A stretch of DNA of 13,580 nt from an uncultured Megasphaera sp. (lineage in GTDB: Bacteria > Bacillota > Negativicutes > Veillonellales > Megasphaeraceae). The position numbers and the translations under genes are program-made. Below, one piece after another: positions 6,570-13,580 of this stretch. The notes under the pieces were generated by a model. The model was given only the letters and a program-made list of their open reading frames with translations. It was not told the origin of the DNA and did not search any database. Location: NCBI GenBank assembly GCA_902464195.1, contig CABQJB010000036.1, forward strand, positions 1-13,580. The letters run 5' to 3'. Within the stretch, counting starts at the first letter, position 1; each line of letters opens with the position of its first letter.

Positions 6570-7319
6570 CTATTCCCCTTTATGAGCAGATTCGGCAAAA
6601 TAACGGCGGATGTGTTCCAGGTCATCCGGCGTATCGATGCCGATGAATTGGTGATGAGTCTTTATTACTTTTATCTTATAACCATTTTCGAGAACCCGCA
6701 ACTGTTCCAGGGACTCGACTTTTTCTGCCGGCGTCTGTTCCATGGCCGCGTATTGCAGGAGGAAATCGCGGCGATAGGCATAGATACCGATATGCTTATA
6801 CGGCTGGATGCCCCCTTCTTCAAAGGAATGGCGCGGATACGGGATGAGGGAGCGCGAAAAATACATGGCTTCATCCTTCTGATTGAGGACGACTTTGACG
6901 GCGCTCGGGTCGTCGTATTCGTCTTCCTGCAAAGGCGCAGCGACGGTCGCCATGGTCAGGTCCGGTTCCACTTCAAAGGCCCGGCACAGGTCGTCGATGA
7001 CGTCCGGTGCGATAAGCGGTTCATCACCCTGGACGTTGACGATGACGTCGGCATCGGGAAAATGACCGACAGCTTCAGCCAGGCGGTCCGTGCCGTTGGC
7101 GTGATCTTCGCGTGTCATGACGGCATGACCGCCGAAGGTGACAACCGTATCATAGACTTTCGGGTTATCTACGGCGACGACGACAGCCGTCAGCTTCGAG
7201 GCCTTGGCAGCCTGTTCATAGACGCGCTGTACCATCGGTTTGCCGGCAATATCGCACAGCGGCTTGCCCGGCAGGCGCGTCGATGCATAGCGCGATGGGA
7301 TGATGCATACAAAGTTCAT
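6570..7319 (-). CDS. kdsB: CMP-Kdo synthetase KdsB
   Basis: Activates Kdo with CTP to CMP-Kdo, the donor used by WaaA. At 249 residues it matches the family length. Seen in order: nucleotide-binding IPSRYASTRLPGKPL (7-21), HANGTDR (73-79), the metal- and sugar-binding NVQGDEP (95-101), YFSRSLIPYPR (153-163), KHIGIYAYRRDFL, ESLEQLR (202-208) and GIDTPDDL (227-234). ATG start with GGAGG seven bases upstream inside the end of lpxK. The start overlaps the lpxK stop as ATGA (four bases), the classic translational coupling arrangement. Confidence 0.97.
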   Translation of the reverse strand: MNFVCIIPSRYASTRLPGKPLCDIAGKPMVQRVYEQAAKASKLTAVVVAVDNPKVYDTVVTFGGHAVMTREDHANGTDRLAEAVGHFPDADVIVNVQGDEPLIAPDVIDDLCRAFEVEPDLTMATVAAPLQEDEYDDPSAVKVVLNQKDEAMYFSRSLIPYPRHSFEEGGIQPYKHIGIYAYRRDFLLQYAAMEQTPAEKVESLEQLRVLENGYKIKVIKTHHQFIGIDTPDDLEHIRRYFAESAHKGE

Positions 7320-8461
7320 AGTTTATCCTCCAATACTGCTTGCAAAATCGTATCTATCTGTTCCTGCCCTGCTGTAAATTCAATGGTAATGCTCAAGACG
7401 TACAGCGGCAGGTCGTATTCTTTGATCAGCGGAGCCGGCAGTTTGACGGCATCCTTTTCCGTCGTCACCAGGAGGCAGCCCGTTTCGGCGGCCCTGGCGG
7501 CCATATGGCGGATATCGTCGCGGCTGTAATGGTGATGGTCTTCATAGCGGATGGATCCGGCTACGGTGAAGCCCGCATCGGTCAGGGTCCGTTCAAAGGA
7601 AGCCGGGTTCCCCAGGGCCGATACGGCCAGGACAGACCGGCCGTCAGGCTGCAAGGACCCGGCACCATGGCCCTTTCCGTCATACCAGGCGGCAAAGGCC
7701 AGGCACGACGATGGCTTGTGGATGGCCATGGCCACCGGCGCGGCCGGGTTGTACTGACGCAGCTTGGCGATGATGGCCTTGGCCTGGTGCTCTGCAATCT
7801 GGTCGCGCTTGGTGATGATGAAGGCATCAGCCCGGCCAAGCTGCTCCATGGGCTCCCGCAGGATACCCCGCGGCAGGACATGGCCGTTGCCAAAAGGATT
7901 GGTCCCGTCGATGAGTACGATGTCCAAATCGCGGTACAGCTGCCAGTGCTGGAAGCCATCGTCGAGGATGAGGACCTGCGTCCCGAAGCGTTCAACGGCC
8001 AGGCGGCCGCCGAGAGCCCGCTTGCGGCCGACCAGGACGGGTATGCCTGGCAGGCTGCAGGCCATGAGGCAGGCTTCATCGCCGCCTTCTTCGGCCGATA
8101 GCAGGACGTGCTGTCCATCAGACATGACGACGGCGCCGCCTGCTTCGCTCTGGGAGCGGTAGCCCCGGTTGAGCAGGGCGACGCGCCAGCCCTGGGATTG
8201 CAGGTGCCGGGCCAGCATGCATGCTGTCGGCGTCTTGCCCGTCCCGCCGACGGTGATGTTGCCCAGGCTGATGACGACGGCCGGCACGTGTTCCTGCCGT
8301 TCCGGGTGGTCAGCAATAGCATGATACTTGGCCAGAACGCCTTTGCGGTAGAGCCAGGCAGCACCGCGCAGCAGGGCCAGGGCCGGCCAGTCCCAGCAGT
8401 GATGAGAGCCAGTTCCGGTCAGGTAATGGAAATAGGCTATCCCCCAGTTTCGCAAAGCCAT
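7316..8461 (-). CDS. lpxK: Tetraacyldisaccharide 4'-kinase LpxK
   Basis: Membrane-associated kinase that phosphorylates the 4' position of the tetraacyl disaccharide to form lipid IVA. The 381-residue protein has the LpxK P-loop SLGNITVGGTGKTP (65-78), LNRGYRS (97-103), the EEGGDE segment (124-129), LDDGFQHW (166-173), the DGTNPFGNGHVLPRG segment (185-199), and C-terminal YEDHHHYSRDDI and TTEKDAVKL. A longer frame is open up to 8548, but those residues would overlap waaA and do not look like LpxK. The chosen ATG at 8461 has a strong GGAGGTGA site, and the following ALRNWGIAYFH is a plausible membrane-facing N-terminus. It starts four bases after the waaA stop. Confidence 0.95.
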   Translation of the reverse strand: MALRNWGIAYFHYLTGTGSHHCWDWPALALLRGAAWLYRKGVLAKYHAIADHPERQEHVPAVVISLGNITVGGTGKTPTACMLARHLQSQGWRVALLNRGYRSQSEAGGAVVMSDGQHVLLSAEEGGDEACLMACSLPGIPVLVGRKRALGGRLAVERFGTQVLILDDGFQHWQLYRDLDIVLIDGTNPFGNGHVLPRGILREPMEQLGRADAFIITKRDQIAEHQAKAIIAKLRQYNPAAPVAMAIHKPSSCLAFAAWYDGKGHGAGSLQPDGRSVLAVSALGNPASFERTLTDAGFTVAGSIRYEDHHHYSRDDIRHMAARAAETGCLLVTTEKDAVKLPAPLIKEYDLPLYVLSITIEFTAGQEQIDTILQAVLEDKL

Positions 8462-8465
8462 GGAC

Positions 8466-8473
8466 TCACCTCC
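8466..8473 (-). promoter_or_regulatory. Ribosome binding site deciding the lpxK start
   Basis: GGAGGTGA on the minus strand, with its GGAGG core seven bases before ATG 8461. Its last three bases are the TGA stop codon of waaA. This is a near-consensus site and fixes the lpxK start well inside the longer open frame. Confidence 0.85.
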
Positions 8474-9803
8474 CGCCGTGGACGTCGTCGAGCATCTTCT
8501 GCAGCTGTTCCAGGTTCTTGCGCGTAGCCCCCTGATTTTCCTGGACAACTTCGATGCAGCTGCGCTTCATGGCTTCGGCCCGGTCCGGATGGATGAGGAT
8601 ATCCAGGCAGGTGTCGATGAATTCCTTTTCATTCTTGACCATGACGCAGGCGCCGCGGCTGCTGAGGAGGTCGAAGATTTCGACGAAGTTGAACATATTG
8701 GGACCGACGACGATGGGCTTGCCATGAGCTGCCGGTTCCAGGATATTATGGCCGCCGATGTGGGCCAGGCTGCCACCGACGAAGATGAGGTCGCCCAGAC
8801 TGTAAACGCGGCCCAGTTCACCGATGGTATCGAGGATGACGCCGTCGTATTCGGGCCGGATCGGTTTCCCGGCCTTCATATCGCTGCGCTTGACCATGGT
8901 GACGCCGTGCTTGATGCCTTCGTCGATGATGAGGTCGGCCTGATAGATATAGCGCGGAGCAATGATCAATTTGGCTTCCGGGAAATGGTCCCGTATCTTG
9001 ACGAAGGCCTTGTAGACCGAGCCGTTCTCCCCTTTGTGGGTACTGCCGGCGATCATGATGGGATACGTCCCTTCGGCAAAGCCCAGTTCGTGGAGGAAGC
9101 GCTTCTTTTCGGCTTCCGTGACGATGCCATAAGTCTGGTCATACTTGGTATTGCCCGTGACGATGACCTTATTGGGATCGGCGCCGATATCGATGATATA
9201 CTGGGCATCGATGCGGCTCTGCATGCAGAACATGCGGATCGTCGACAAGACGCGGCGCGTAAAGAAAGTGATCATGCGGTAACGGACGGCACTGCGCTGG
9301 CTGATGCGGCCGTTCATCATCATGACCGGGATATGCTTGTCCGCGGCGATGCGCAGGAAATTCGGCCAGATTTCCGTTTCTACCAGGACGATGGCCTGAG
9401 GGTTGACGATGGTCAAGATGCGGTTGGTCAGATACGGCAGGTCCAGCGGAAAATAGAGAATCCCGTCGGCGCCCTTGATGATCTGATGGGCCATGCGGAA
9501 GCCCGTCGCCGTGACGACGGAGACGATGATGACTTCGTCGGGATGGGTCTTGCGCATTTCCCGGACAATCGGGCTGGCCGCGACGATTTCCCCGACCGAT
9601 GCGGCGTGGACCCAGATGGCATGGCGATTGGATATTTTATCTTTTAATTCTTCCGGCAAGAAGCCGATACTCTGTTTGATGCGCTGATAAAATCCTTCTT
9701 CCCGGATGAGCCGGTAAATGAGCATGGGAATGAGCGTAGCCCAATAAATGAGAAGCAGGATATTATACAGCCAGTACATGGGGTGCGATTTTAGATTCTT
9801 CAT
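8466..9803 (-). CDS. waaA: Kdo transferase WaaA (KdtA)
   Basis: Inner-membrane glycosyltransferase that adds Kdo from CMP-Kdo to the lipid A precursor. The 445-residue protein has an N-terminal anchor (about 10-31), then a GT-B fold. WVHAASVGE (64-72) contains the catalytic Glu of the ASVGE motif; VETEIWPN (141-148), GSTHKGE (253-259) and GGHNILEPA (350-358) are the family blocks for donor binding. ATG at 9803 is chosen: AAGG lies nine bases upstream. A GTG at 9806 (six-base spacing) and a TTG at 9812 are alternatives; the TTG would overlap the msbA stop by four bases but leaves no room for the ribosome site. Whether it adds one or two Kdo residues cannot be read from sequence. Confidence 0.95.
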   Translation of the reverse strand: MKNLKSHPMYWLYNILLLIYWATLIPMLIYRLIREEGFYQRIKQSIGFLPEELKDKISNRHAIWVHAASVGEIVAASPIVREMRKTHPDEVIIVSVVTATGFRMAHQIIKGADGILYFPLDLPYLTNRILTIVNPQAIVLVETEIWPNFLRIAADKHIPVMMMNGRISQRSAVRYRMITFFTRRVLSTIRMFCMQSRIDAQYIIDIGADPNKVIVTGNTKYDQTYGIVTEAEKKRFLHELGFAEGTYPIMIAGSTHKGENGSVYKAFVKIRDHFPEAKLIIAPRYIYQADLIIDEGIKHGVTMVKRSDMKAGKPIRPEYDGVILDTIGELGRVYSLGDLIFVGGSLAHIGGHNILEPAAHGKPIVVGPNMFNFVEIFDLLSSRGACVMVKNEKEFIDTCLDILIHPDRAEAMKRSCIEVVQENQGATRKNLEQLQKMLDDVHGGR

Positions 9804-9808
9804 CACAA

Positions 9809-11575
9809 TCAACCTTCTGTCGCTGTTTCTTCCGTAGTATCGTTGAATTGTACGGCATAGAGATGGGCATAGAGACCGTCTTTCGCCAGCAGTTCATCGT
9901 GGGTCCCTTCTTCGACGATGCGGCCGTGGTCAATGACGACGATATTGTCGGCATTGCGGACCGTGCTCAGGCGATGAGCGATGACGACGGCCGTGCGGCC
10001 TTCCATGAGGCGGTCCAGGGCAGCCTGGACGATTTTTTCGCTTTCCGTATCCAGGGCCGACGTCGCTTCATCGAGGATGAGGATGCGCGGGTTCTTGAGG
10101 ATGGCCCGGGCAATGGCGATACGCTGACGCTGGCCGCCGGACAAGGAGCTGCCGCGGTCGCCGACGAGGGCTTCGTAGCCGCCGGGCAGTTCCCGGATGA
10201 AATCATGGGCATTGGCAGCCTTGGCAGCAGCGACGACTTCTTCGTCTGTCGCATCGAGGCGGCCGTAGAGGATGTTCTCCCGGACCGTCGCATTGAAGAG
10301 CATCGTTTCCTGCGGGACCAGGCCGATCTGCTGGCGCAGGGACGAGAAGGTGACGTCGCGGACGTCAATGCCGTCGATGGTCAGGCTGCCGCCCGTGACA
10401 TCGTAGAAACGGGGCAGCAAGTTGGCTACCGTCGATTTACCGGCACCGCTGGGGCCAACGAGGGCGACGACTTCACCGGGAGCGACTTTCAAATTGAAAT
10501 CGGTCAGGGCCGGGTGGTCTTGATCATAGGCAAAGGAGACGTGGTTGAATTCGACTTCCCCTTTGACCGGCGGCAGGACGATGGCGTCCGGCTTTTCCTT
10601 GACATCCGGTTCAGTGTCGATGGTTTCAAAGACGCGGTCGGCAGCAGCCAGGGATTTCTGGATATCGCCGTAGATTTCGCTGATGCGGCGGACCGGGTTG
10701 GCCAGGTTGATGGCGTAGATGAGGAAAGCGATGAGGGCGCCGGCCGTCATTTCGCCGTTGATGACGCTCATGCCGCCGTACCAGATGATGCCCGTGACAG
10801 CGATGGCTGCGAAGAACTGGATGAACGGCGTCAGCAGGGCCGTCAGTTTGGTTGTCGTCATGAGAGCCCAGAAGTTACGGTCGTTCTGGACCATGAAGCG
10901 GCGGATTTCAAAGTCTTCACGGTTAAAGGAGCGGATGATGCGGATTCCCGAAATGGCCTCTTCCAAAAGCGACGTAATATCGGCCATCTTGCCCTGAACG
11001 TCGTGCCCGGCCCGGCGCAGGCGGGAGCCGAAGAAGTTGATCGTAAAGACGACGAGGGGAACGATGACCAAGGTCAAGAGGGTCAGCTTCCAGTAGAGGA
11101 AGAGCATGGACCCCAGGGAGCCGACGAGGATGACCGCTTCCTGGACGAAGGAAATGAGATTGCCTGCAATGGCCGTCTGCAAAGCCGTGACGTCATTGGT
11201 CAGGTTGCTCATGATGTTACCCGTCTTGTGCTTGTCGAAGTACGACAGGGACAGGGTCTGCAAGTGGCGGTACAAGGTTTCGCGGATATCGTTGACGATT
11301 TTCTGGCCGACGAAACTCATGAGGTATTTCTGGCCGAAGTAGAAGAACCCGCGGAGCAGGAAGAGGACCAGGATACCGATGACGATGAGGTTCAGCGTGT
11401 AGATATCCTTATTGGCCAGGACCTTATCGATGACGTCCTTGATGAGCCACGGGACGACGACGTTGCTCGCCCCGGACAGGGCCATACAGATGACGGCGAC
11501 GACGAGGCGCATCTTGTACGGCTTGATGAACATTAATAATCTCTTATAACTTTGCCAACTATTGTATTGCTTCAT
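9809..11575 (-). CDS. msbA: Lipid A export ATP-binding/permease protein MsbA
   Basis: Homodimeric ABC half-transporter expected to flip lipid A-core across the inner membrane. With the ATG at 11575 the protein is 588 residues: a six-helix membrane domain (about 15-310) then an ATPase domain (about 335-575). Motifs: Walker A GPSGAGKST (374-382), Q-loop Gln422 in LVPQET, signature LSGGQ (478-482), Walker B ILILDE (498-503), and switch His534 in IAHRLST. The open frame reaches 11596 through a TTG, but ATG at 11575 has AGAGG five bases upstream and gives the usual start. It overlaps the end of lpxB by 17 bases. Many multidrug half-transporters look alike; its position between lpxB and waaA makes lipid A the likely substrate. 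Confidence 0.92.
   Translation of the reverse strand: MKQYNSWQSYKRLLMFIKPYKMRLVVAVICMALSGASNVVVPWLIKDVIDKVLANKDIYTLNLIVIGILVLFLLRGFFYFGQKYLMSFVGQKIVNDIRETLYRHLQTLSLSYFDKHKTGNIMSNLTNDVTALQTAIAGNLISFVQEAVILVGSLGSMLFLYWKLTLLTLVIVPLVVFTINFFGSRLRRAGHDVQGKMADITSLLEEAISGIRIIRSFNREDFEIRRFMVQNDRNFWALMTTTKLTALLTPFIQFFAAIAVTGIIWYGGMSVINGEMTAGALIAFLIYAINLANPVRRISEIYGDIQKSLAAADRVFETIDTEPDVKEKPDAIVLPPVKGEVEFNHVSFAYDQDHPALTDFNLKVAPGEVVALVGPSGAGKSTVANLLPRFYDVTGGSLTIDGIDVRDVTFSSLRQQIGLVPQETMLFNATVRENILYGRLDATDEEVVAAAKAANAHDFIRELPGGYEALVGDRGSSLSGGQRQRIAIARAILKNPRILILDEATSALDTESEKIVQAALDRLMEGRTAVVIAHRLSTVRNADNIVVIDHGRIVEEGTHDELLAKDGLYAHLYAVQFNDTTEETATEG
9813..9816 (-). promoter_or_regulatory. Ribosome binding site for waaA
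   Basis: AAGG on the minus strand in the last codons of msbA, nine bases before ATG 9803 and six before the alternative GTG 9806. It directly abuts TTG 9812, which argues against that start. Confidence 0.6.
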
Positions 11576-12713
11576 GGGCACCTCTTTCTCTTGCAAAATC
11601 TAAGATAGCCTGGGCCGTCCGCTGGACAGCACCGGGTTCCCCCATCGTGCGGCGGACAGCCGCCAGGGATTCGTGCAATGCTTCACGGTGCACCTTATCG
11701 GTGATCATAGGCACCATGGCGGCAGCGATGTTTTCCGGCGTCACCTCATCCTGCCACAGTTCAGGGATGACCCGATGGCCCATGATGATGTTCGGCAGGC
11801 CGATGCTGTCGATATGGACCAGGACTTTCGATAACCAGTAGGTCAGGCGGTTGACACGGTAAACGAGAAGCGTCGGCAGGCCCATGAGGGCCGTTTCCAG
11901 CGTCGCTGTCCCCGAAGCCGCAATGGCTGCCGTACTGAGGTTCATCATATCATATACCTTTTCTTCGCCTACCGTGACGGCGACGCCCGACGCCTGGATG
12001 ATTTCATCGAGGAGGCCTTCGTCGATGGTCGACGCTTTGGGCAGGATGAACTGGACGTCCCCTGCCTCCTTGCGGATGAGCTTGGCCGCTTCCAGCATAC
12101 ACGGCAGGAGACCGCGTACTTCCTGGACCCGGCTGCCCGGCATGAGGAGAACTGTCTTTTTCCGTTCGTCCAGGCCGAAATGAGCGAAGGCTTCGCGGCG
12201 GCTCATGGTCGCGTGGACCGTATCGACCAGGGGATGGCCGGCATAGATGACGTTCGTCCCCATATCCTCATACATCTTGGCCTCAAAGGGAAAGAGCGAA
12301 ATGGCCAGGTCTGTATACTTGGCAATGGTCTTGCCGCGGCTCTTATGCCAGGCCCAGATGGTCGGCAGGATATAATAGACGACGGGAATGCCCGCCGCTT
12401 TGGCCGCCTTGATGAGGCGCATATTGAAGCCCGGGTAGTCGATGCAGACCAGTACGTCGGGCTTTTCTTTACGCATCGTATCGACGAGGAAATCGCGGAG
12501 GCGGAAGAAAAAGGGAATCTTGCGGATGATTTCCCCGACGCCGATGACGCCTAAGTTCTTGATGTCGTAGACGATGTCGACGCCGGCCGCTGCCATTTCC
12601 TTACCGCCCATGCCGAGCAGTTCGATCTGCGGATCCAGTTCCCGTAGAGACCGGGCCAGGTTGGCCCCGTGCAGGTCACCTGACGCCTCACCAGCAGAAA
12701 ACATGATTTTCAT
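11559..12713 (-). CDS. lpxB: Lipid-A-disaccharide synthase LpxB
   Basis: Membrane-associated GT-B glycosyltransferase that joins lipid X to UDP-2,3-diacylglucosamine, giving the beta-1,6 disaccharide. The 384-residue protein is of family length. Motifs: GEASGD (8-13), IDYPGFN (91-97) with Asp92 at the place of the essential Asp98 of E. coli, a WAW-containing block (119-122), MPGSR (191-195), and ASGTATLE (266-273). The segment YYILPTIWAW varies from the common YYVSPQVWAW. ATG start with AGGAG five bases upstream; that site includes the lpxI stop codon (TAGGAG). It follows lpxI, which makes its lipid X substrate, by eight bases. Confidence 0.97.
   Translation of the reverse strand: MKIMFSAGEASGDLHGANLARSLRELDPQIELLGMGGKEMAAAGVDIVYDIKNLGVIGVGEIIRKIPFFFRLRDFLVDTMRKEKPDVLVCIDYPGFNMRLIKAAKAAGIPVVYYILPTIWAWHKSRGKTIAKYTDLAISLFPFEAKMYEDMGTNVIYAGHPLVDTVHATMSRREAFAHFGLDERKKTVLLMPGSRVQEVRGLLPCMLEAAKLIRKEAGDVQFILPKASTIDEGLLDEIIQASGVAVTVGEEKVYDMMNLSTAAIAASGTATLETALMGLPTLLVYRVNRLTYWLSKVLVHIDSIGLPNIIMGHRVIPELWQDEVTPENIAAAMVPMITDKVHREALHESLAAVRRTMGEPGAVQRTAQAILDFARERGAHEAIQ
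11581..11585 (-). promoter_or_regulatory. Ribosome binding site deciding the msbA start
   Basis: AGAGG on the minus strand within the purine run GAGAAAGAGGTG, five bases before ATG 11575 and inside the end of lpxB. It favours this ATG over the TTG at 11596. Confidence 0.7.
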
Positions 12714-12721
12714 AGGCTCTC

Positions 12722-13537
12722 CTAAAAATTCTTATCGACAGCACAGATACAGATATCGTGGCGGTTGGCCAGGTCCAGGACTTCGTCCTGTTCAACGAAG
12801 AGCGTCCGGCCGGCTTCCATGGCCAGGACATTGCACTGGCTTTCAATCATGGACAAGATAGTCTGCTTGCCCACGGCCGGCACATCGAAACGCGGATCCT
12901 GATTTGGCTTGGCCACTTTGACGACGACGGATTTTTCCCTTCCCAGGGCGCCGCCGCGGCGGATGCAGGCATCGGTCCCTTCGATGGCTTCGACAGCCAT
13001 GACGGCTTTGTTCTTGACGACGACGGTTTGGCCGATGTCCATGCCACCCATGGCCTTGGCCGTGACGAAACCGAAGCGGATGTCATCTTCTTCCGAAGCC
13101 GTCGGTTTACGGCGCGACAAGACACCGCAAGACGGCATGAGGGGCTTCAGGTACAGCGTCTGGTCAACGACTTCCAGGCCATCTTTGGCCAGTTCTTCGA
13201 CGATGGCCAGCATAATCGTATCGTCTTTGCGGTTGCGCAATTTTGCCAGCAGCTTGATAGCCCGCCAGTCAGGGAACTTCAAGCCTTTGAAGAGGATCTC
13301 CTTGGTGACCTTGCCAATCATGGTCACTTTGGCGACACCATTTTTCTTTAAGGTCTTGATGACCTTATCCAGTTTGGCGACATTGATTTCATAATATGCA
13401 TCGGCTTCAGCAGCCAGTTCCGGTTCGACATCACTGACGACGGCGATGACGACGACTTCGTGACCCAGCTGTTTGGCAGCGCGCATAAATTCTACAGGCA
13501 GTTTGCCGACACCGGCAAGCAATCCTACTTTTTCCAT
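12722..13537 (-). CDS. lpxI: UDP-2,3-diacylglucosamine diphosphatase LpxI
   Basis: Hydrolyses UDP-2,3-diacylglucosamine to lipid X and UMP; the LpxI family is unrelated in sequence to the LpxH enzyme of E. coli. Seen: an N-terminal VGLLAGVGKLP glycine-rich strand-loop, KVTMIGKVTKE (70-80), the LKPLMPSCGVL stretch (130-140) and EEDDIRFGF, then a C-terminal domain with VEAIEGTDACIRRGG (182-196) and NQDPRFDVPAVG (212-223), the acidic block typical of the active-site half. I chose ATG at 13537 (271 residues), because AAGGA lies eight bases upstream and MEKVGLLAG aligns with family N-termini. An ATG three codons earlier (13546) abuts that site and is unlikely. First complete gene of the visible operon. 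Confidence 0.94.
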   Translation of the reverse strand: MEKVGLLAGVGKLPVEFMRAAKQLGHEVVVIAVVSDVEPELAAEADAYYEINVAKLDKVIKTLKKNGVAKVTMIGKVTKEILFKGLKFPDWRAIKLLAKLRNRKDDTIMLAIVEELAKDGLEVVDQTLYLKPLMPSCGVLSRRKPTASEEDDIRFGFVTAKAMGGMDIGQTVVVKNKAVMAVEAIEGTDACIRRGGALGREKSVVVKVAKPNQDPRFDVPAVGKQTILSMIESQCNVLAMEAGRTLFVEQDEVLDLANRHDICICAVDKNF

Positions 13538-13580
13538 AGCAATCATCCTTATTCATAAAGAGAAATATTCATCTTTATAT
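13538..13580 (-). other. Leader of lpxI, possibly the 3' end of an upstream gene
   Basis: These 43 bases are AT-rich compared with the coding regions and contain the lpxI ribosome site. Read on the minus strand, two frames stay open from the edge to stops at 13553-13555 (TGA) and 13549-13551 (TAA), so an upstream gene may end here, as the tight operon would predict. The alternative is a leader or promoter; no clear -35/-10 pair is visible in so short a stretch. Confidence 0.35.
13546..13550 (-). promoter_or_regulatory. Ribosome binding site deciding the lpxI start
   Basis: AAGGA on the minus strand, eight bases before the ATG at 13537. The upstream in-frame ATG at 13546 shares its first base with this site, so it cannot use it. 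This supports the shorter lpxI. Confidence 0.75.

Noticed and set aside
5847..7529. A 560-codon open frame on the + strand opposite kdsA, kdsB and lpxK.
   Set aside because: It crosses three clear minus-strand genes, shows no domain or ribosome site, and is explained by the same codon bias.
8462..8548. A 29-residue N-terminal extension of LpxK.
   Set aside because: It would overlap waaA by 83 bases, is Arg/Cys/Ser-rich as expected for an off-frame read, and a near-consensus ribosome site sits directly before ATG 8461.
8460..9647. A 395-codon + strand frame opposite waaA.
   Set aside because: It is antisense to conserved WaaA motifs (ASVGE, GGHNILEPA) and has no domain of its own.
9848..11536. 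A 562-codon open frame on the + strand opposite msbA.
   Set aside because: It lies wholly antisense to a protein with intact ABC motifs. The host genes rarely use TTA, CTA and TCA codons, which keeps antisense frames open. The translated product is rich in Asp, Gly and Arg with no recognisable domain.
11576..11596. A TTG start giving MsbA seven extra residues.
   Set aside because: The internal ATG at 11575 has the properly spaced purine-rich site; the TTG does not.
13538..13580. An operon promoter before lpxI.
   Set aside because: The stretch is AT-rich but too short to show a -35/-10 pair with proper spacing, and open frames running in from the edge suggest the operon continues upstream.

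Overview
The window is almost entirely one long minus-strand operon for making and exporting Kdo2-lipid A, the core of lipopolysaccharide (LPS). It reads from the right edge to the left edge. Fourteen genes are packed head to tail with junctions between a 29-base overlap and an 18-base gap, and they end at a strong hairpin terminator at 97-129. I found no mobile element, CRISPR array, tRNA or rRNA.

The organism is most likely a diderm Firmicute of the class Negativicutes, with a Megasphaera- or Dialister-like genome as a weaker guess. The grounds are gene content and order (lpxI-lpxB-msbA-waaA-lpxK-kdsBADC-acyltransferase-lptCAB-permease in one run), near-consensus AGGAGG-type Shine-Dalgarno sites before nearly every gene, use of LpxI rather than LpxH, and a metal-type KdsA. 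This is inference from sequence; no database search was possible.

Layout in transcription order, right to left. (1) Lipid A: lpxI (12722-13537), lpxB (11559-12713). (2) Flipping: msbA (9809-11575). (3) Kdo transfer and 4'-kinase: waaA (8466-9803), lpxK (7316-8461). (4) Kdo supply: kdsB (6570-7319), kdsA (5721-6566), kdsD (4734-5708), kdsC (4198-4734). (5) Late acylation: an LpxL/HtrB-type acyltransferase (3241-4179). (6) Transport to the outer membrane: lptC (2715-3269), lptA (1969-2712), lptB (1234-1953) and one LptF/LptG-family permease (132-1220). The early genes (lpxA, lpxC, lpxD, fabZ) and the outer-membrane translocon (lptD, lptE) are not here. The first set may lie upstream, beyond the right edge.

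Together the genes cover ribulose-5-phosphate to CMP-Kdo, UDP-diacylglucosamine to acylated Kdo-lipid A, flipping by MsbA, and extraction and bridging by the Lpt machine. Four starts were moved inward from the longest open frame (lpxI, msbA, waaA, lpxK) because a good ribosome binding site precedes the internal start; lpxL starts with GTG.

The left 131 bases are non-coding. They hold heptad repeats in opposed orientation (GGGTTAG at 1-21; CTAAC-type at 67-98) and the terminator. This repeat and the single Lpt permease are the least ordinary things in an otherwise recognisable housekeeping LPS locus. I do not see a previously undescribed system.
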